Of a stretch of 64,000 bases of DNA, positions 49,185 through 60,344 are shown one piece after another. The stretch spans positions 5,573,926 through 5,637,925 of the forward strand of contig CM039128.1 in the NCBI GenBank assembly GCA_022036555.1, written 5' to 3'. Each line of letters opens with the position of its first letter. Position 1 is the first letter of the stretch. A model generated the notes under the pieces. That model was not told the origin of the DNA and ran no database searches. It was given only the letters and a program-made list of their open reading frames with translations. The translations under genes were made by a program, and so were the position numbers. This DNA is from Microstegium vimineum (taxonomy: Eukaryota; Streptophyta; Magnoliopsida; Poales; Poaceae).

Positions 49185-49430
49185 CGTTCCTAACTTTGGG
49201 GAAAATTCTAACTTACACTAATAAAATTTGGGCCGGGGTTTTCCCAAACCTCGCCGATGTCTATTTCAATCAAATCATTCGCTGATGTAAACCCCTTTCC
49301 TTTTTTTCCCATCATCGGAACTAAATCCTTTTAAACCCCCTTTTTCCAGAACCGACAATTTGGGGATGGGTGTAATCCAGTAATCGGCTACCTTTGAGGA
49401 ATTCTGTACCCCCAAAGCTTCCCCCAGATA

Positions 49431-49638
49431 TCATTTGGGTCTGCTCATATTTTTTCTGATTCGGGCCGATCGACAATTGACGGACCTCACTTTTTTAACA
49501 CTTAAATTTTTTTGTCTCCATCCAATTGCATGGGGCTTTATGCATCGTGGAAGGAATACAAAAATTTTCCCATAATTCAATCCCTTCCCAGGACAAGTTA
49601 TAGGTACCCCTTTACCGCTGATCACAAAAAATTTGAGG
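49431..49638 (-). pseudogene. Tat C protease C-terminal end, resumed after Tat D
   Basis: On the minus strand the reading SGKGVPITCPGKGLNYG followed by FLPRCIKPHAIGW resembles the end of the Tat protease region (FFVI-GKG…LLGRDW…IPSTMHQ type words). It continues the protease that breaks off at 61430, on the other side of Tat D. The junction is marked by CAAAG on both sides. Confidence 0.65.
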
Positions 49639-49643
49639 CAAAG
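49639..49643. repeat. target site duplication CAAAG, left copy (Tat D)
   Basis: CAAAG at 49639-49643 is repeated at 61425-61429, next to the element end …CCGACA. Both copies sit in the protease gene of Tat C. Confidence 0.75.
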
Positions 49644-52366
49644 TTGGGTGTCAAAAAAAGGCGGGGTCTAGAGGGCCAAAAACAGTAAATTTCAATGTGT
49701 CGAAGTCAGGGTTTGCCTGGGGAAAACCCAAAAGGGGTTTTTATACGGGTTCGAGCACGAACCCCCAAAACGTCCAGTGTTCCGGGGGTTGAAATTACCG
49801 GCGCGAAGACTCGTGGGAGGAGCTAAAAAGCTTTTGGTAAAGAGAGGGGGTTTTGCCCCCAAAGGTCTGGGCGAAATGAGGTTTTTGGGTTTCTGGTGAG
49901 TGCCCCCGGGGTGTGTGCAGTTTGAGTGTGGGGTTAAATGAATTTTTGGGTTTTCAAAGACCCTTTTAAATTTTGGGGGCCCCTTTCCCTCCCCTTTATA
50001 CGTAGGGAAAGATGGGGGAGTACAGAGAGAGAGAGAGGGGTGACGGGGGGCCCCCCTTTTGGGGCTGCTGCCAAAAAGGAACCCCCATTGTCTTCACCCT
50101 GTCTTCCTTCCAGAAGATTGCGCCAGGGGAAACGCATGTTGGTCCTGTTCGCCCCCTTTGACAGCGTAGCCATGCACCCTGTGCCCCTTCGGAAACTTTC
50201 TACAGTGTTTGACCCTTTTCCTCCCTTACAGGCGGGGGAAGGGGTCTGCCCGACGTGGGAGCCAGAGCTCTGGCCCAAACGCCAGTCCTGCTGGGGGTTG
50301 CATTGTTGGCCTTGGGTCCGCGTCTTGAAATACGAGTGGTCCGCCGTACTGCTTTGCCTGTAGGCCATTGAGGTCAAGGGGTTTTTGGGATTTCAGATTC
50401 TGCCGCGCCCCCCGATTAGCCCAAAATGGACGTGTCATTTTTTTCCCGTTTGAAGTGGTCCAACCGCCCTCTCGGTTCAGAATCCAACACGTCCCTGACC
50501 ACATCTTTCCTTTTTTAATTTTTCGCTGCCAGCTGCCCCCCCTTAAGTTGGTCCCGCCCCACAGTGCAATTGGTTGGGGGGGCGAGCTATGGTTCCGGGG
50601 CCACCGCACGTATCCCTGGGGGGCTAAAATGGGGCGGCCCCTTGGGAAAACCCACCATCCTCACACAGGGCGCCCAATTTTTTTCCTCCGAGTCCCACGG
50701 AGAGCCCCCGAGCCCCCGGCGAAAACCCTTTAGAGAAAAACCGGGATTCGGGGGAACCCCTTGCTTGGGGGGTGGGTTCTTTCCCCTTTCGCCCCGGGGG
50801 GTTTAAAGGGGAACCCTTCAAGAACTCGTTGCTTCCCTTTTCCTAACCACTGGGGGAGCAAAAGCTTGTGAACCCCCCTCACAATCACCCCCCGGGGGAA
50901 GGGCGAGGGTCCCCCTTTTTTTTGGGGAAAGACCCCTTTCCCCTTCCGGGGGGTTTTTATGTCGTGCATCCCCCCCCCAACCCTTGACAGGGGGGCAGCT
51001 GGGGAATAGCTGAAAAGTCCCAACAAAACCGAGGAGGGGCCGCCCGGGTTTTTTAAGGGGGGCGAGGCCGCTCCCTGCCCCCCACCCCCCCCCCATCGGG
51101 TGGCCCATGGGGCGGGCGCCGCCCACGCGTTCGTATTCGGGGAGATTTTTCCCGGCCTTGCGGCGGGTTTACCTATTTGAATAGGCCGGGCCGTCAGCGG
51201 TGAACTAACGGGATGCCCCGCGGGTCCCCTTTTTTTTTTGGCCTCTTGGCCCGGGTTTTTCCCCTTTAGTCCCACCTCCCTTCTTTTTGCTTTTTTGGTG
51301 TCTGATGATTGGGTTCGTCCCTTATGGCTCTTAGAGAGCTGTAATCCCTGCAAGGTTTAGTTTCCTAAATTTATCAGAAAAGAGAGGTTGCTTGTGTTTA
51401 CCTGTACGGGCCCCCCAAAACGCGTGAGGCTTGCCCCGTGGTGCACGCCAGCCCCCGATCTTTACTCGGTGTAAAGAAAATTGTCTGGGTTTTCTGGTTG
51501 TTCTTTTGGTTCGTTCCCCACGCACCTCTCCGCGAGAAGGGGGAATATGCCGGCCCCATGCTATCCTCGAAGCAGATGAACCGTGGCTGCTCGTTGAGTT
51601 ACTATCGAGCAAATCTGAGTGGGGTGATCGGTTCCCGATCGCTGGGGTCCCAACTGGGGGCCCCATGTCGTGGCTCACCCCAAATCGGTTTCATCTAGTA
51701 GCCCGGGTCCGTTCGAGGGGGCCCGGGGGCCTGCTGCCTTCCTTCGGTAGGAATACCATGAACCAATCATCGTAATACGACTCAAAACGAAATCGGGGAA
51801 TGACCTGGGCATCCGATTGCCAGGTTAAGACCGCTAGGTGTCCATTCCCATCCGCCCCTCGCTCTGTTTCCTGAGTCGCCGTTTCGAACCCCGCTGGGCC
51901 GACCCTCGTAACTCTGGACCGTAGTGGGCCGCGGGGCTCTATACCCTTATCCCTTTGGCTTACCTAGGCCCAGGGCCTCACCACTTGTTGTGACACGTGC
52001 GTGCCTCTCCGACCTCCGCGTGAGTCACCCGGAGCTCGGAGGGTCGGGGGCTCCCCGAGACCCCCTCATGCCGCTCGGAAGGCTCTTTGCCCTGGTCGGA
52101 CGCGTGGGTGAAGTCTGTGCGTGCGGCACGATGGGTCCGAGGTGGATCCTGCAATAAAGAATGGGAGAACGAATCAGAACGATAAAAAAAGCGAGTGGTG
52201 TCCATTTACCTGCCGCAGCGCGAAACGTTCCCGATATTCCTGCGATTGGTGGAAGCGACATGGTCGAGCGACCCGCATTTAGCGCGGCTCGAGTGGTGGG
52301 ACCAAAGACGTGGCGTGGGGATTGACGGAATGATGGTTCGTCTTTGGGGTTCCTAAAAATATCCGG
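49644..52366 (-). repeat. left LTR-like region of Tat D (about 2.7 kb)
   Basis: Its right boundary, read on the minus strand, starts TGCCGGATATTTTTAGG, comparable with TGTCGGATACCTAGAAA at the other end of the element. The left end lies next to CAAAG. Inside are GC-rich segments with ORFs on both strands but no protein domain. The left half is corrupted and the right half (51.35-52.37 kb) is mostly clean. Whether all of it is LTR is not proven. Confidence 0.5.
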
Positions 52367-52489
52367 CACCGCGACATTACCCCCCCCCTCGCGTTCGCGC
52401 TACTTGTCGTCTTCGTCTTGGGCCCCCTTCCTGAGCCTTTTCCGCTGCGCCTAGGGTTTGCGCCCGCCGCACTTCTGCCCTAAACATGC

Positions 52490-53806
52490 CTTCCCCCGCA
52501 ACGCGATCCTTCTCCGAGCACTCCCCCCAAGCTGGAGAGCATCCTCCAAGAATTGGGAGCGGTGCTCGCTCTTTCGGGAGCGGGCGCTTGAGCTGGTGCG
52601 AGAGGGGCTGCTGCGCCCAGAGCGCTCCCCCCCGGCGATGTCGTCGATGGACCGTCCCCACTGGTGCCGACGTCCCGGCGCCTCCTGAGGGGTACGTGTC
52701 TCCTTCCTCCCTTCCATGAAGGGGGGGTTCAGGACCCCGCCGTCTCGCTTTCTTGGGGGGGTGCTTAACCATTCCCGGGATCGACTTCAAAACCTCAATC
52801 CGAACTCCGTCCCTCCACTTCGCGCCTTCCCCGGCCATGTCGGGGGGAATGCTGGGAGTGGAAACCCGGATTTCGTGTAGTGGAAGCACTTCTTTTAAGG
52901 CGACGGTGTATCTCCTCAACACTACAGCATAAGGTCGGTGGCGTCCTGTGGGGGTGTGGTGCTCAGCCTCCGCTCCTCCAACTTGGCGTCCTATATCCGG
53001 CGCGGATGACCTCATCGAACCGGGGGGTGGCACTCGCAGTGTTCTCATCCGGAACCCCACCCCGAGGCGCTGCTCCCTTTTCACGGGCCACCTTCGGGGA
53101 GGAGCACCCCCTTGGCATCACGGTCCAACCCCCCCCGCGAGCTCGTCAGGATAAATCCCTACCTCCAAAGCCTGGTTGAGCTCCGGACCGCGGGCTGAAC
53201 CTTGCGAGGGTCGTCGCGCAGTTCCCCCGGCGTCGGTCCCCCCTGCTCATTTGGGGCGGGCGCTCCCGCTGAACGACATGGTGCCCGAGCACTGCGCGGG
53301 GGACCACCATGGCGGCCGAAGAGCTGAGCTTCGACCCCCACAGTTTCGATCATGGGGAGACTGTTGGGGAACAATTTACCCTTTGAGACATCAGGCGCTG
53401 CCCTCCGATGCGCCCAGATCCTGCGTCCGTTGATCGGTGAGTGTTGAGGCCTTGTTGTTTGTTTTCTCCTTCGCGTTGCTTTCTCTGCTATGACATCCCA
53501 GGACTCCTCTGTCTTATCCCTGCAGGGGCCCACCATTGGCGCGTCACGTGGCCGCTCCCCTTCCCGTTCCGCCGGCACAACGGTCGGCAAACTGGGAGTG
53601 GAACGCACGGGAGCAGGTGGATTGCCGCCGAGAGGAAAAAGAAGGCCGAAAGGGCGCTGAAGCGCGCGATATTGGAACAACGGCGGGGGAGACAGCCCGC
53701 GCTGGGGAAACAAAGAGGAGTCCCCCACCGAGTCGGACGAATGCAGCGGGGTCCCAGTGCGGACGACGGAGATGATGAAGATGATACAGGGGGTAAATAC
53801 GAGATT
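52490..53806 (+). pseudogene. Tat D antisense ORF, N-terminal half (putative gypsy type transposon domain, PF04195-like)
   Basis: Reading across frames, 52490-52720 is a Ser/Arg-rich leader. The domain follows (52690-53170), with words corresponding to SPSSLHERGF, a 'PSRFL' turn, an LQNLNPNS box and FLLRR-like. This is the pattern I know from the plant 'putative gypsy type transposon' domain. A third segment (53441-53806) is basic and then acidic (DDGDDEDDTGGKYE). The frame changes several times. The reading stops where the 3.56-kb insert begins. The role of the domain is unknown. Confidence 0.6.
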
Positions 53807-54430
53807 TTGTAACCTATTTTAGGCATAAAATATTTTATATATTTTAGGCGCAGCTTAAATTTTTGCCCGTCCCGATCTTGGGTGACATGAAAGAATTTAA
53901 TGTCGGAGTGAGAGAAATAATTACAAAGAAATTTTTGCATCACTGGGGGAGGCATAATTAGTTCATTATAAATTGCGGTGTGCTTACTAATGGACTAACA
54001 TCATGGGCTGGCCAAGACAAAAAGCTTTAACGTGGCCATGGGTTTGAGTAAAGCCCGTATAAGTCATACATGCTTATGATTTGTGTAATTCAGCCCATGT
54101 AGATTTCATGCCTACAGTATGCTAGTTTATACGTATACGGAATACACGCCTATAAATGTGATCGCATTTACTAGTAATGGATATTTCCGATAACTACTGA
54201 TTGGCAAGTGCACCGTATACAGCTTGCGTGATGCGTCCGTTGTAAAAGAAAAAAAGAAAAAGAAAAAAAAAAAAGAGATGATAAGATCAGAAGAGAAGAA
54301 GTCAGACGGTGCAGCAGCATGCTCGGTCGTCCATCATCCTCGGATCACGACGCGAGAAGCACTGCCCACGACCCGAGGTGGAGCAGCCGAGCTCGCCTCG
54401 GATCCCTCGGACCATCACCCCAACGAGCTT

Positions 54431-54673
54431 CAGAGGCCTCTACTATAGAAAGGGGAGGTCAGTTTCCTTGAAAAAGGGATCGAGCAGAAGAAGAACATTG
54501 CCGCCAGGCTGCCGCACATACGCATTGCCGCCGCCACTTCCCACATACAGCCCTTCACCCTGCGCCCACTACTGCAACCACGCCGTCGCCGTCGTCGCCG
54601 GATACACTTCGTCGCACCGAGGAGAGCCGACGCCACGCGCCGCCGAGATCAACCACCATGGCTGCATCGAAGG
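54431..54673 (+). other. possible promoter, leader and first exon inside the insert
   Basis: A TATA-like ctactatagaaag is at 54438-54450. A GC- and C-rich leader follows with several CCGCC words, then an ATG at 54658 in good context (accaccATGGCT) opening MAASK. A splice-donor-like g|gtgaga follows at 54674. This is the layout of a grass gene first exon, but the coding part is tiny and no downstream exon is recognised. It may be a captured gene 5' end. Confidence 0.35.
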
Positions 54674-54739
54674 GTGAGACTCCCCATTTGTGGGTTCTTT
54701 TATTTTGATAGGTGTCTTGTCTTGCCGGACGTACGGAAT

Positions 54740-56370
54740 GGAGATGAGCAGGGGCGACAGGAGGCCTCGCCATGGCGTCGTTCTTGCAGTCAGTAGAGGA
54801 AGAGTTGTCTGTGGGCAGATGCAGGGCGGTGATGGTGAGAAGCAAGTAGCAGTGCCATTTCAGAGGAAGAGAGGATGAGGACCAGAGAGAGATTTGAGGT
54901 GTTGCCATGGCATAGTTATTACCGTTGTGAAGAGGGAAATGGTTGTGATCAGTGCAGGCATGGGAAAGCCAGTTTGGTGTTTTGATCAGTGCAAGAGAAG
55001 CAAGATGGAGATTCAGATTCAGTCAAGCGTAATGCAAGTATGAGAGGCAATGCAAGTAGAGAGGCATAGGTGGTACAGTGGGAAGAACAGAAGAAGCCAG
55101 ATACATGTTTCAGTCAGAGAGGAGGTGTTGGCTGCATGTTGTAGGCGTATGGGTGTGATCATTTAGGCGAGAAAGTGAGGAAGAGAAGATTGGTTCAGCC
55201 AATTGTGAAGTGGTGGTCGTCATGAGATGAAGAAGGCCTAATGAAGCTTAATTACAGAAGGGAGAAGAGGCAGTTTTCAGTATAAGTTTAGAGGAGAAAA
55301 TCACGAGAGGTGAAGAGGAGCAGGAAGAGTGAGGGCCAGGGGCGACTGGAGGTCCGGCCATGCCGATTGCAGTTCCTGCAGCCATGGAGGAGCAGTGTCT
55401 TGTGGCAGGTGCAGGTGTTGGGAAAAGCAAATTGAAATGTCATTTAGATGCAGATGTGTGTCTACTGCAGAGTAGTGTTTTTTGCAGAGTCTGATTCAAG
55501 CGAAGAAGAGTTCATGTGGGAGATCAGCGCAGTGGTGCTTGTCGATGATCCAAATCAGATTGTGAAGAAGAAGTAGTTCAAACAGTAGCAAATCAAGGCA
55601 AGGCAGTATGCAACCTGCAGGTGATGTTGATGTTCAAAGAGCTTGATTGAAGAAACCCTGTTGCAAAGAGAAATCAATTTCAGTAAAGGAGAAAAGGAAG
55701 AGAGGAGTTTCAGTTTTGATGGCAAAAGAGTGTTGTGCACTTGTGCTGAAACTAGAAAGGAGTGGTGATGAAATGCAGTAGATACAACAGGGCGATGGAG
55801 CAGAGGAGTGTGTTGTCTGATCCTTTGAGAGATTTACGTGTTGAGTAATATTGCGGAGAATGACTGAAGATTACAGCCAAGTACAATTGGTAGAGGTGTT
55901 GTGTGTTATTCACAGACACGTCATATATTTTGAGAGAGAAGTAGAGAATGTTCAGTAGCTGTGATGTAATTCAGATAGAGGAGTGTCGGAAGGAAGGTGC
56001 AGTAGCAGAGAGTTGCAGCAGTATAATGTGGGCACTTAGCAAGTTTTTTCAGTAAGGAAGAGCTGAATCTTCGTGAGAAGCATATACGAAGTAGTAGAGG
56101 GAAGGGAAGCGCAGTAGCTGTAGTTTTGCCACCACAGTTTACAGAAAAATTCCTCGAGAAAGGAGGCCATTGCAAAAGCAAGATAAATGGCAGGTAGCAA
56201 TAGCCATTCATAAGTGAAGCTAGTTTCAGTCAAGGAGAAAAGAAATCTGAATTTTGTTGGCAAGTAGATGTTTGTGTTACAGTCTAAAAGAAGAAAGGGG
56301 AAACAGAGGTGTTGTGCTGAAATTCGAAAGGGTGGTGCTGGGCTGCAGTAGACACAACAAGGCATTTGAG
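54740..56370 (+). repeat. imperfect repeats within the insert
   Basis: 54746-54870 resembles 55330-55450 (ggggcgac(a/t)ggaggcc…gccatg…ttgcag…gtct.gtgg.cag(a/g)tgcagg). 55690-55800 resembles 56245-56370 (tttcagt…ttgttgtgctgaaa…gcagtaga(t/c)acaacaaggc). The units are diverged and several hundred bases apart, so this is segmental duplication rather than a tandem array. Confidence 0.5.
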
Positions 56371-57270
56371 TGATGGGTTAGAGATATGATAAAGTACAGT
56401 AGTAGACAAGTATCAACATCACTAGTTACATGTTGGTGAGGTGTGAAGTGCTGTTGAAATATAGAAGGGTCTAATTTCCATGGCAGGCACCACCACATTC
56501 AGTTTAGTAGTGTTATTATAGAGAAGTTCAAGATCAGTGAAGGCATATAAATTAGTGAAAGTTGTTCACCTGGCACCTGTTGGTGCATAGCTCTGAAAAA
56601 AGCAAAAGAATAGAGCTCTGAACATTGCAAAATATGCCTTCAGCGTTTACAATAGTGTAGTAATATCGCAATAGAAATTTGCAGAGCCAAGGATCACGGC
56701 TGGTATTTTATTCAGAGGTCATTCCCTGAAGAGCAACGCTGCCCTTCCTATAGTGAAGACACTAGTAATGTGCGCCATCATTTTTTCAGCATTGTGACAG
56801 TACGTGTGCTATGTAATAAGCAAGCTAATGTAATACAGTAGTTAGTATGGGCTATGAGGTGTCAGGTTGTTGTGAGATTTAACTCAAAAGAAAATAGCAT
56901 GTACTGTGAAATTCTTACAAGTTTGAAGTATGTAAATATGGCAAGAGTTTAGCGGCCTGGTTGGCCCTCTGATATTTGTGATAAGCTTTTGAACTTTCCA
57001 AACAGCCAGTATAATTGCAATTTGAGAGTGTCTCTGTTGTATTAAAGATCACACGAGATGAATAGCATATATGGCAAGTCAGGTGGTGTATTCACGTGAA
57101 AAAACATTGTGACCTAAGAGTGGTTGTGTCGGGGTTAGCTCCTTGTGTTGAGATGATTAGCAAACCAACCAATGTCATTAATTAGCAATACACTTGCTGT
57201 CAAATTGAGAATGCATGGATTTTGGCAATGTCAAGTGGGAAACGTGTACTTTGTAATTCTCAAATGAATT

Positions 57271-57276
57271 AATAAA
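57271..57276 (+). terminator. polyadenylation-signal-like AATAAA
   Basis: aataaa in attaataaagatctg lies about 95 bases before the end of the insert, downstream of the exon-like segment. It could close the transcription unit. The word is common by chance in AT-rich DNA. Confidence 0.35.
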
Positions 57277-57366
57277 GATCTGAGTTCCCTGAATTGTTGA
57301 ATCTCTTTTACTTATTTTGTATACTTATGTATACTGGCACGCCTGCATTTATTTATTCGGTCACGC

Positions 57367-59288
57367 ATTAGGATGACTCCCTATGCGAAGGAGATGTTTC
57401 TTTTTAGCGAAACAGAGGGCAGGAATCCTCGACCGGTGGTAGCGTCGGCTTCCCTAACGGTCGGAACGCTACGCTACCCCGCGGGGGTTGCGCTGACATC
57501 GGAGGTGCCCCTGGTCCGGACACTCGGCGCGCACCTGGCCCCAGGGGGTTCCGGGAGCGGTGTCGCCACGGATGTTCCGGTGACCCCCCGTTCCGCCTCG
57601 TCCGATGTGGTTGGGCAGAGCGGGTGTTTGGGCGCCGGCGGCCGCAGCGGGGCGGAGGCGAAGCGGAAGCGCATCTTCTCCGTTGGGTGAGTTCGCTAGA
57701 CTCGACCTCTTCCTCTACCTTGTCAGTGGGGAAAAGGCTGCCCGTGATTTGTGACGATTGTGTCGAATGTTTCAAGACCGCCGACGGCTCTGCGTACACG
57801 GGATGGAAAAAGCTGCGTCGGAGAGCGCCGTCGGTCGAGGGGGGGGGTCCGGCGCCTCCCCGATTGCGGATTTGGCGAACGCCGCCGAGGTCGGGACCGG
57901 GCTGACCCCATCCCGCTCCGTTGTCCCCGGAGGAACGCCACCAGCCCCCACGAACGTCGGCCCTGAGGCTAGTACGCTGCCTACTCCCCCAGTCGTGGTG
58001 GTCATCGACGACCCCAGGGAGGAGGCGGCCTTGGTGACTCTATGGCCGTGGGTGTCGGGGAGACCCCGTCATTTGAGGCGTCGGAAGACGCGGAGACGGC
58101 CGTCGTGACGGGGATGATCGGCGGGGGCGACGCCGAACTGGAGGACGTGGTTGCAGACGTCGTCACCCCGCCCCACCTGAGGGCAGGGTGGCTGGTGCGA
58201 GTGAGGAGGAGCCCCTGAGCAGTCCCCTTCCTCCCAACATGTCGGCCCGGGACAACCGTGGGTCCCCCGCCCTTCACCGATGGGAGGTGGCGGCCGCCAG
58301 AGCGTCGAAGGTCGTCTTCTCCCAGTCTAGCGCGACTTCGCCGGGCAAAACGCCCGAAGCTGTGAGGGAAGACGCCCCCGGGGCTCTGTGTCGCCTCCGT
58401 CCCGACCGTCGCGCATTCGGAGACAACGACCAGCTCATCTAAGCCAATCAGGGAACATGGGGGCCCCTGTGTTCACCCTGGATGATCGGTGCGATCTCCA
58501 TCATTGGAACCGGGTGGCGGGTGCCCGTCAGGAGCTTGGCATCCAGGTCGCGTGGTACCGCGAGGAGATCCAGAGGGCCGTCGCATCGTTCTCCGAGGAC
58601 TTCTCGCATCATGGCAATGTAAGAAATCATTTTGTCCGTAGACGTTTTGTTCTTTCTCGTCGGGTTCCTGATGCCTCTCTCTGTGCGGATCCTGATGGCG
58701 ACCAGCATCGAGAAGTCGGAGTTCCTCCGTCGGGAGGCCAGCCGGTGGGCTCCTGGGACGTGGGCGCCTGTCGGGGCAAACGCCGTGGCGGAGGACCACG
58801 TTGCGGCTCGCCGCTGCGTGACGGAGCTGGAGGAGCGGTTGGCCGCTTCGGAGTCGAGCGCGGCGGATGCCCAGGCGTTGGCGTAGCGTACTGCTAGCGA
58901 CGTCGCCTAGGCTGAGCAAGAGCGGAACGCGTCCCGTGGTGACGCGGAGGCGGCCCGTCAGATGTTGGTGGATGAACGCTCAGCGCGCCAGGCTGAGATA
59001 GAACGCCTGATGGCCGAGCGTGATGCGGAGGCCGAGGGACGATGTCAAGCTGCCTCGGCGTTGGATTCGATGGAGGAGGAGCGTAACACCCTGCGGCGTC
59101 AACGCGAGGTCAATGGCCGAGAGCGTGACGCCGTCGTGGCCCGCCTTGAGGACTTTTCTGCTAGGGCGCGCGAGCGCAGCGCCAACGCCGACCGGAGGAT
59201 CCTGGAGTTCTCCGCCCAGGTGGGCGAAATGACGACGGTCATATCGCAGCTCCGTGCAGCGGTCAATGGCCGGAGGAGGAGAACGCAG
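57367..59288 (+). pseudogene. Tat D antisense ORF, middle part with coiled coil
   Basis: Resumes after the insert with RMTPYAKEMFLFSETEG. It runs through a Gly/Ser/Pro-rich stretch (57430-58110) with frame changes, an acidic-Pro stretch, and a folded-looking segment at 58457-58617 (DDRCDLHHWNRVAGARQEL). A splice donor-like gtaaga follows at 58619. From 58711 to 59268 it is Ala/Glu/Arg-rich with heptad character (ERLMAERDAEAEGR…), a long coiled coil with in-frame stops at about 58885 and 58909. A one-base slip near 59265 precedes the next intron. Confidence 0.6.
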
Positions 59289-59374
59289 GTATGTTTCCTT
59301 TGTTTGCTCAGTCGCCCTGGCGTTGTGCGGAAGTTGTTTTTTAGAGGTTGAGGTCCTTTTTCCTGTTGCTTCAG
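59289..59374 (+). other. intron in the Tat D antisense ORF (86 nt)
   Basis: Starts gtatgtttcc after …aacgcag, ends ttgcttcag, is T-rich, and carries no coding. Joining the flanks in the frame that ends EEENA keeps the downstream Ala-Gln-Glu-rich reading open. Confidence 0.6.
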
Positions 59375-59730
59375 GGTTGCAAGCCGGCGCTCAGGAGGCG
59401 CAGACGCTGCGTGAGGCAGTGCGCGAGGTGTGCGATCTCTTCGGCGTGCAAGCTGTCGAGGATGGTCCGGCAGCGGCCAGAACTCGCGTCGGCCTGCTAT
59501 GGGAGCGGGGCCAAGCGCGGATCCGGGAGGCCCTGCGCATCGGGGTCCACCGCATGATGTCGATCGCCGCCTACCTCTACGACGCGGTGACTCCCACGCT
59601 CGTCAGCGAAGGGTACCCCCCATACGCCCCGGAGGACTTGCTTGATCAGATCGAGGCCGACGCGGAGGAGCCAGCGGCGGTCTTGGCCGCCAAGCTTGAT
59701 GACAAGGTGTTCGTGCCGCCGGCGGAGTGA
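59375..59730 (+). pseudogene. Tat D antisense ORF, C-terminal exon
   Basis: About 118 codons, open and clean to the TGA at 59728. It reads LREAVREVCDLFGVQ, LLWERGQARIREALRIGV, then YLYDAVTPTLVSEGYPPY and an acidic end. This is the conserved C-terminal part of grass antisense Tat proteins as I know them. It has no catalytic motif. A polyadenylation-like aataaacaaa follows at 59769. Confidence 0.65.
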
Positions 59731-60340
59731 CCCTGCGTGGTCAAAGATCAGGGCCGAGGGCCCTTGTAATAAACAAACTTAAGTTGTTCTGTGACGTGCC
59801 CTCGAGGGGGATTTGGACAACTTTTAGCGGCTCCTGAATGAGCTTGTTGTATGGTTGTTTGCTTGTTGGTTTTCCCATTTGCTTTTTCGCTTGGGCTACT
59901 TGCCCGACTTTCCCTGGGAGGAGCTTTGATCTGTTCGGGTGTGAGGTCGGGTGGAGATACTTGGCTCCGGGAGCCGGAGTATTTCGCGGCCCTTTGGCAC
60001 GGCCCGACGAGATCTCTTCTCTCGGTGGGGGAGGTCGGGCTTTCGCCTAGCGGGTTTGGCAAAGAGATTTTGAGCGAAAACGTTTTTGGAGTGAAAGATA
60101 GGGGTGACCCCCTTCCCAGCCCCTGAGCGAGGTGTGTTCTGGCGCGCGCCGAGAGTTCACCTTGCTAAGTGGTCGGATCCGAGGGTTCCCACGTTTTTAT
60201 TCCTCGAACTTTTTTCTCTTAAGAGAGGTTACATGCGTATGTTCATGATGATAAATATACTAGATAATAATGAGGGAAGCGACATAGCTGTTGGTGTTGT
60301 GGGCGTCCGAACTCTTCGCGCTCTAGGGGTCGACATCCAT
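59731..60340. other. Tat D spacer between the two convergent genes
   Basis: 3' region of the plus-strand ORF (aataaa at 59769) meeting the 3' side of the minus-strand protease region. Full-length relatives would have RT, RNase H and integrase at this place. None is readable, and the distance (600 bases) leaves no room for them. Confidence 0.6.
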
Positions 60341-60344
60341 CTTG

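Larger units (their letters stand above)
53807..57366. mobile_element. unidentified 3.56-kb insertion in the Tat D antisense ORF
   Basis: The ORF breaks after KYEI at 53806 and resumes in frame with RMTPYAKEM after 57369. ATT is present once on each side (53804-53806 and 57367-57369), consistent with a 3-bp target duplication. The insert has no LTR, gag or pol. Its ends (TTGTAACC… and …GGTCACGC) show only weak inverted similarity. It contains an apparent transcription unit (see entries at 54431 and 57271) and imperfect internal repeats. A DNA transposon carrying host sequence is one possibility; class is unknown. Confidence 0.55.

Noticed and set aside
52377..53084. A 235-codon minus-strand ORF
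   Set aside because: It is the antisense shadow of the plus-strand Tat antisense protein domain, which has recognisable words; the minus-strand reading has none.
53159..53728. A 189-codon minus-strand ORF
   Set aside because: Shadow of the same plus-strand gene, in a GC-rich region with no motif of its own.
53807..57366. Interpretation of the insert as an LTR retrotransposon or Helitron
   Set aside because: No TG…CA ends with matching 5-bp duplication, no primer site or polypurine tract, and no TC…CTRR ends with a 3' hairpin were found.
57404..58277. Minus-strand ORFs of 60-131 codons
   Set aside because: Opposite-strand shadows of the Pro/Ser/Gly-rich part of the Tat D antisense protein.
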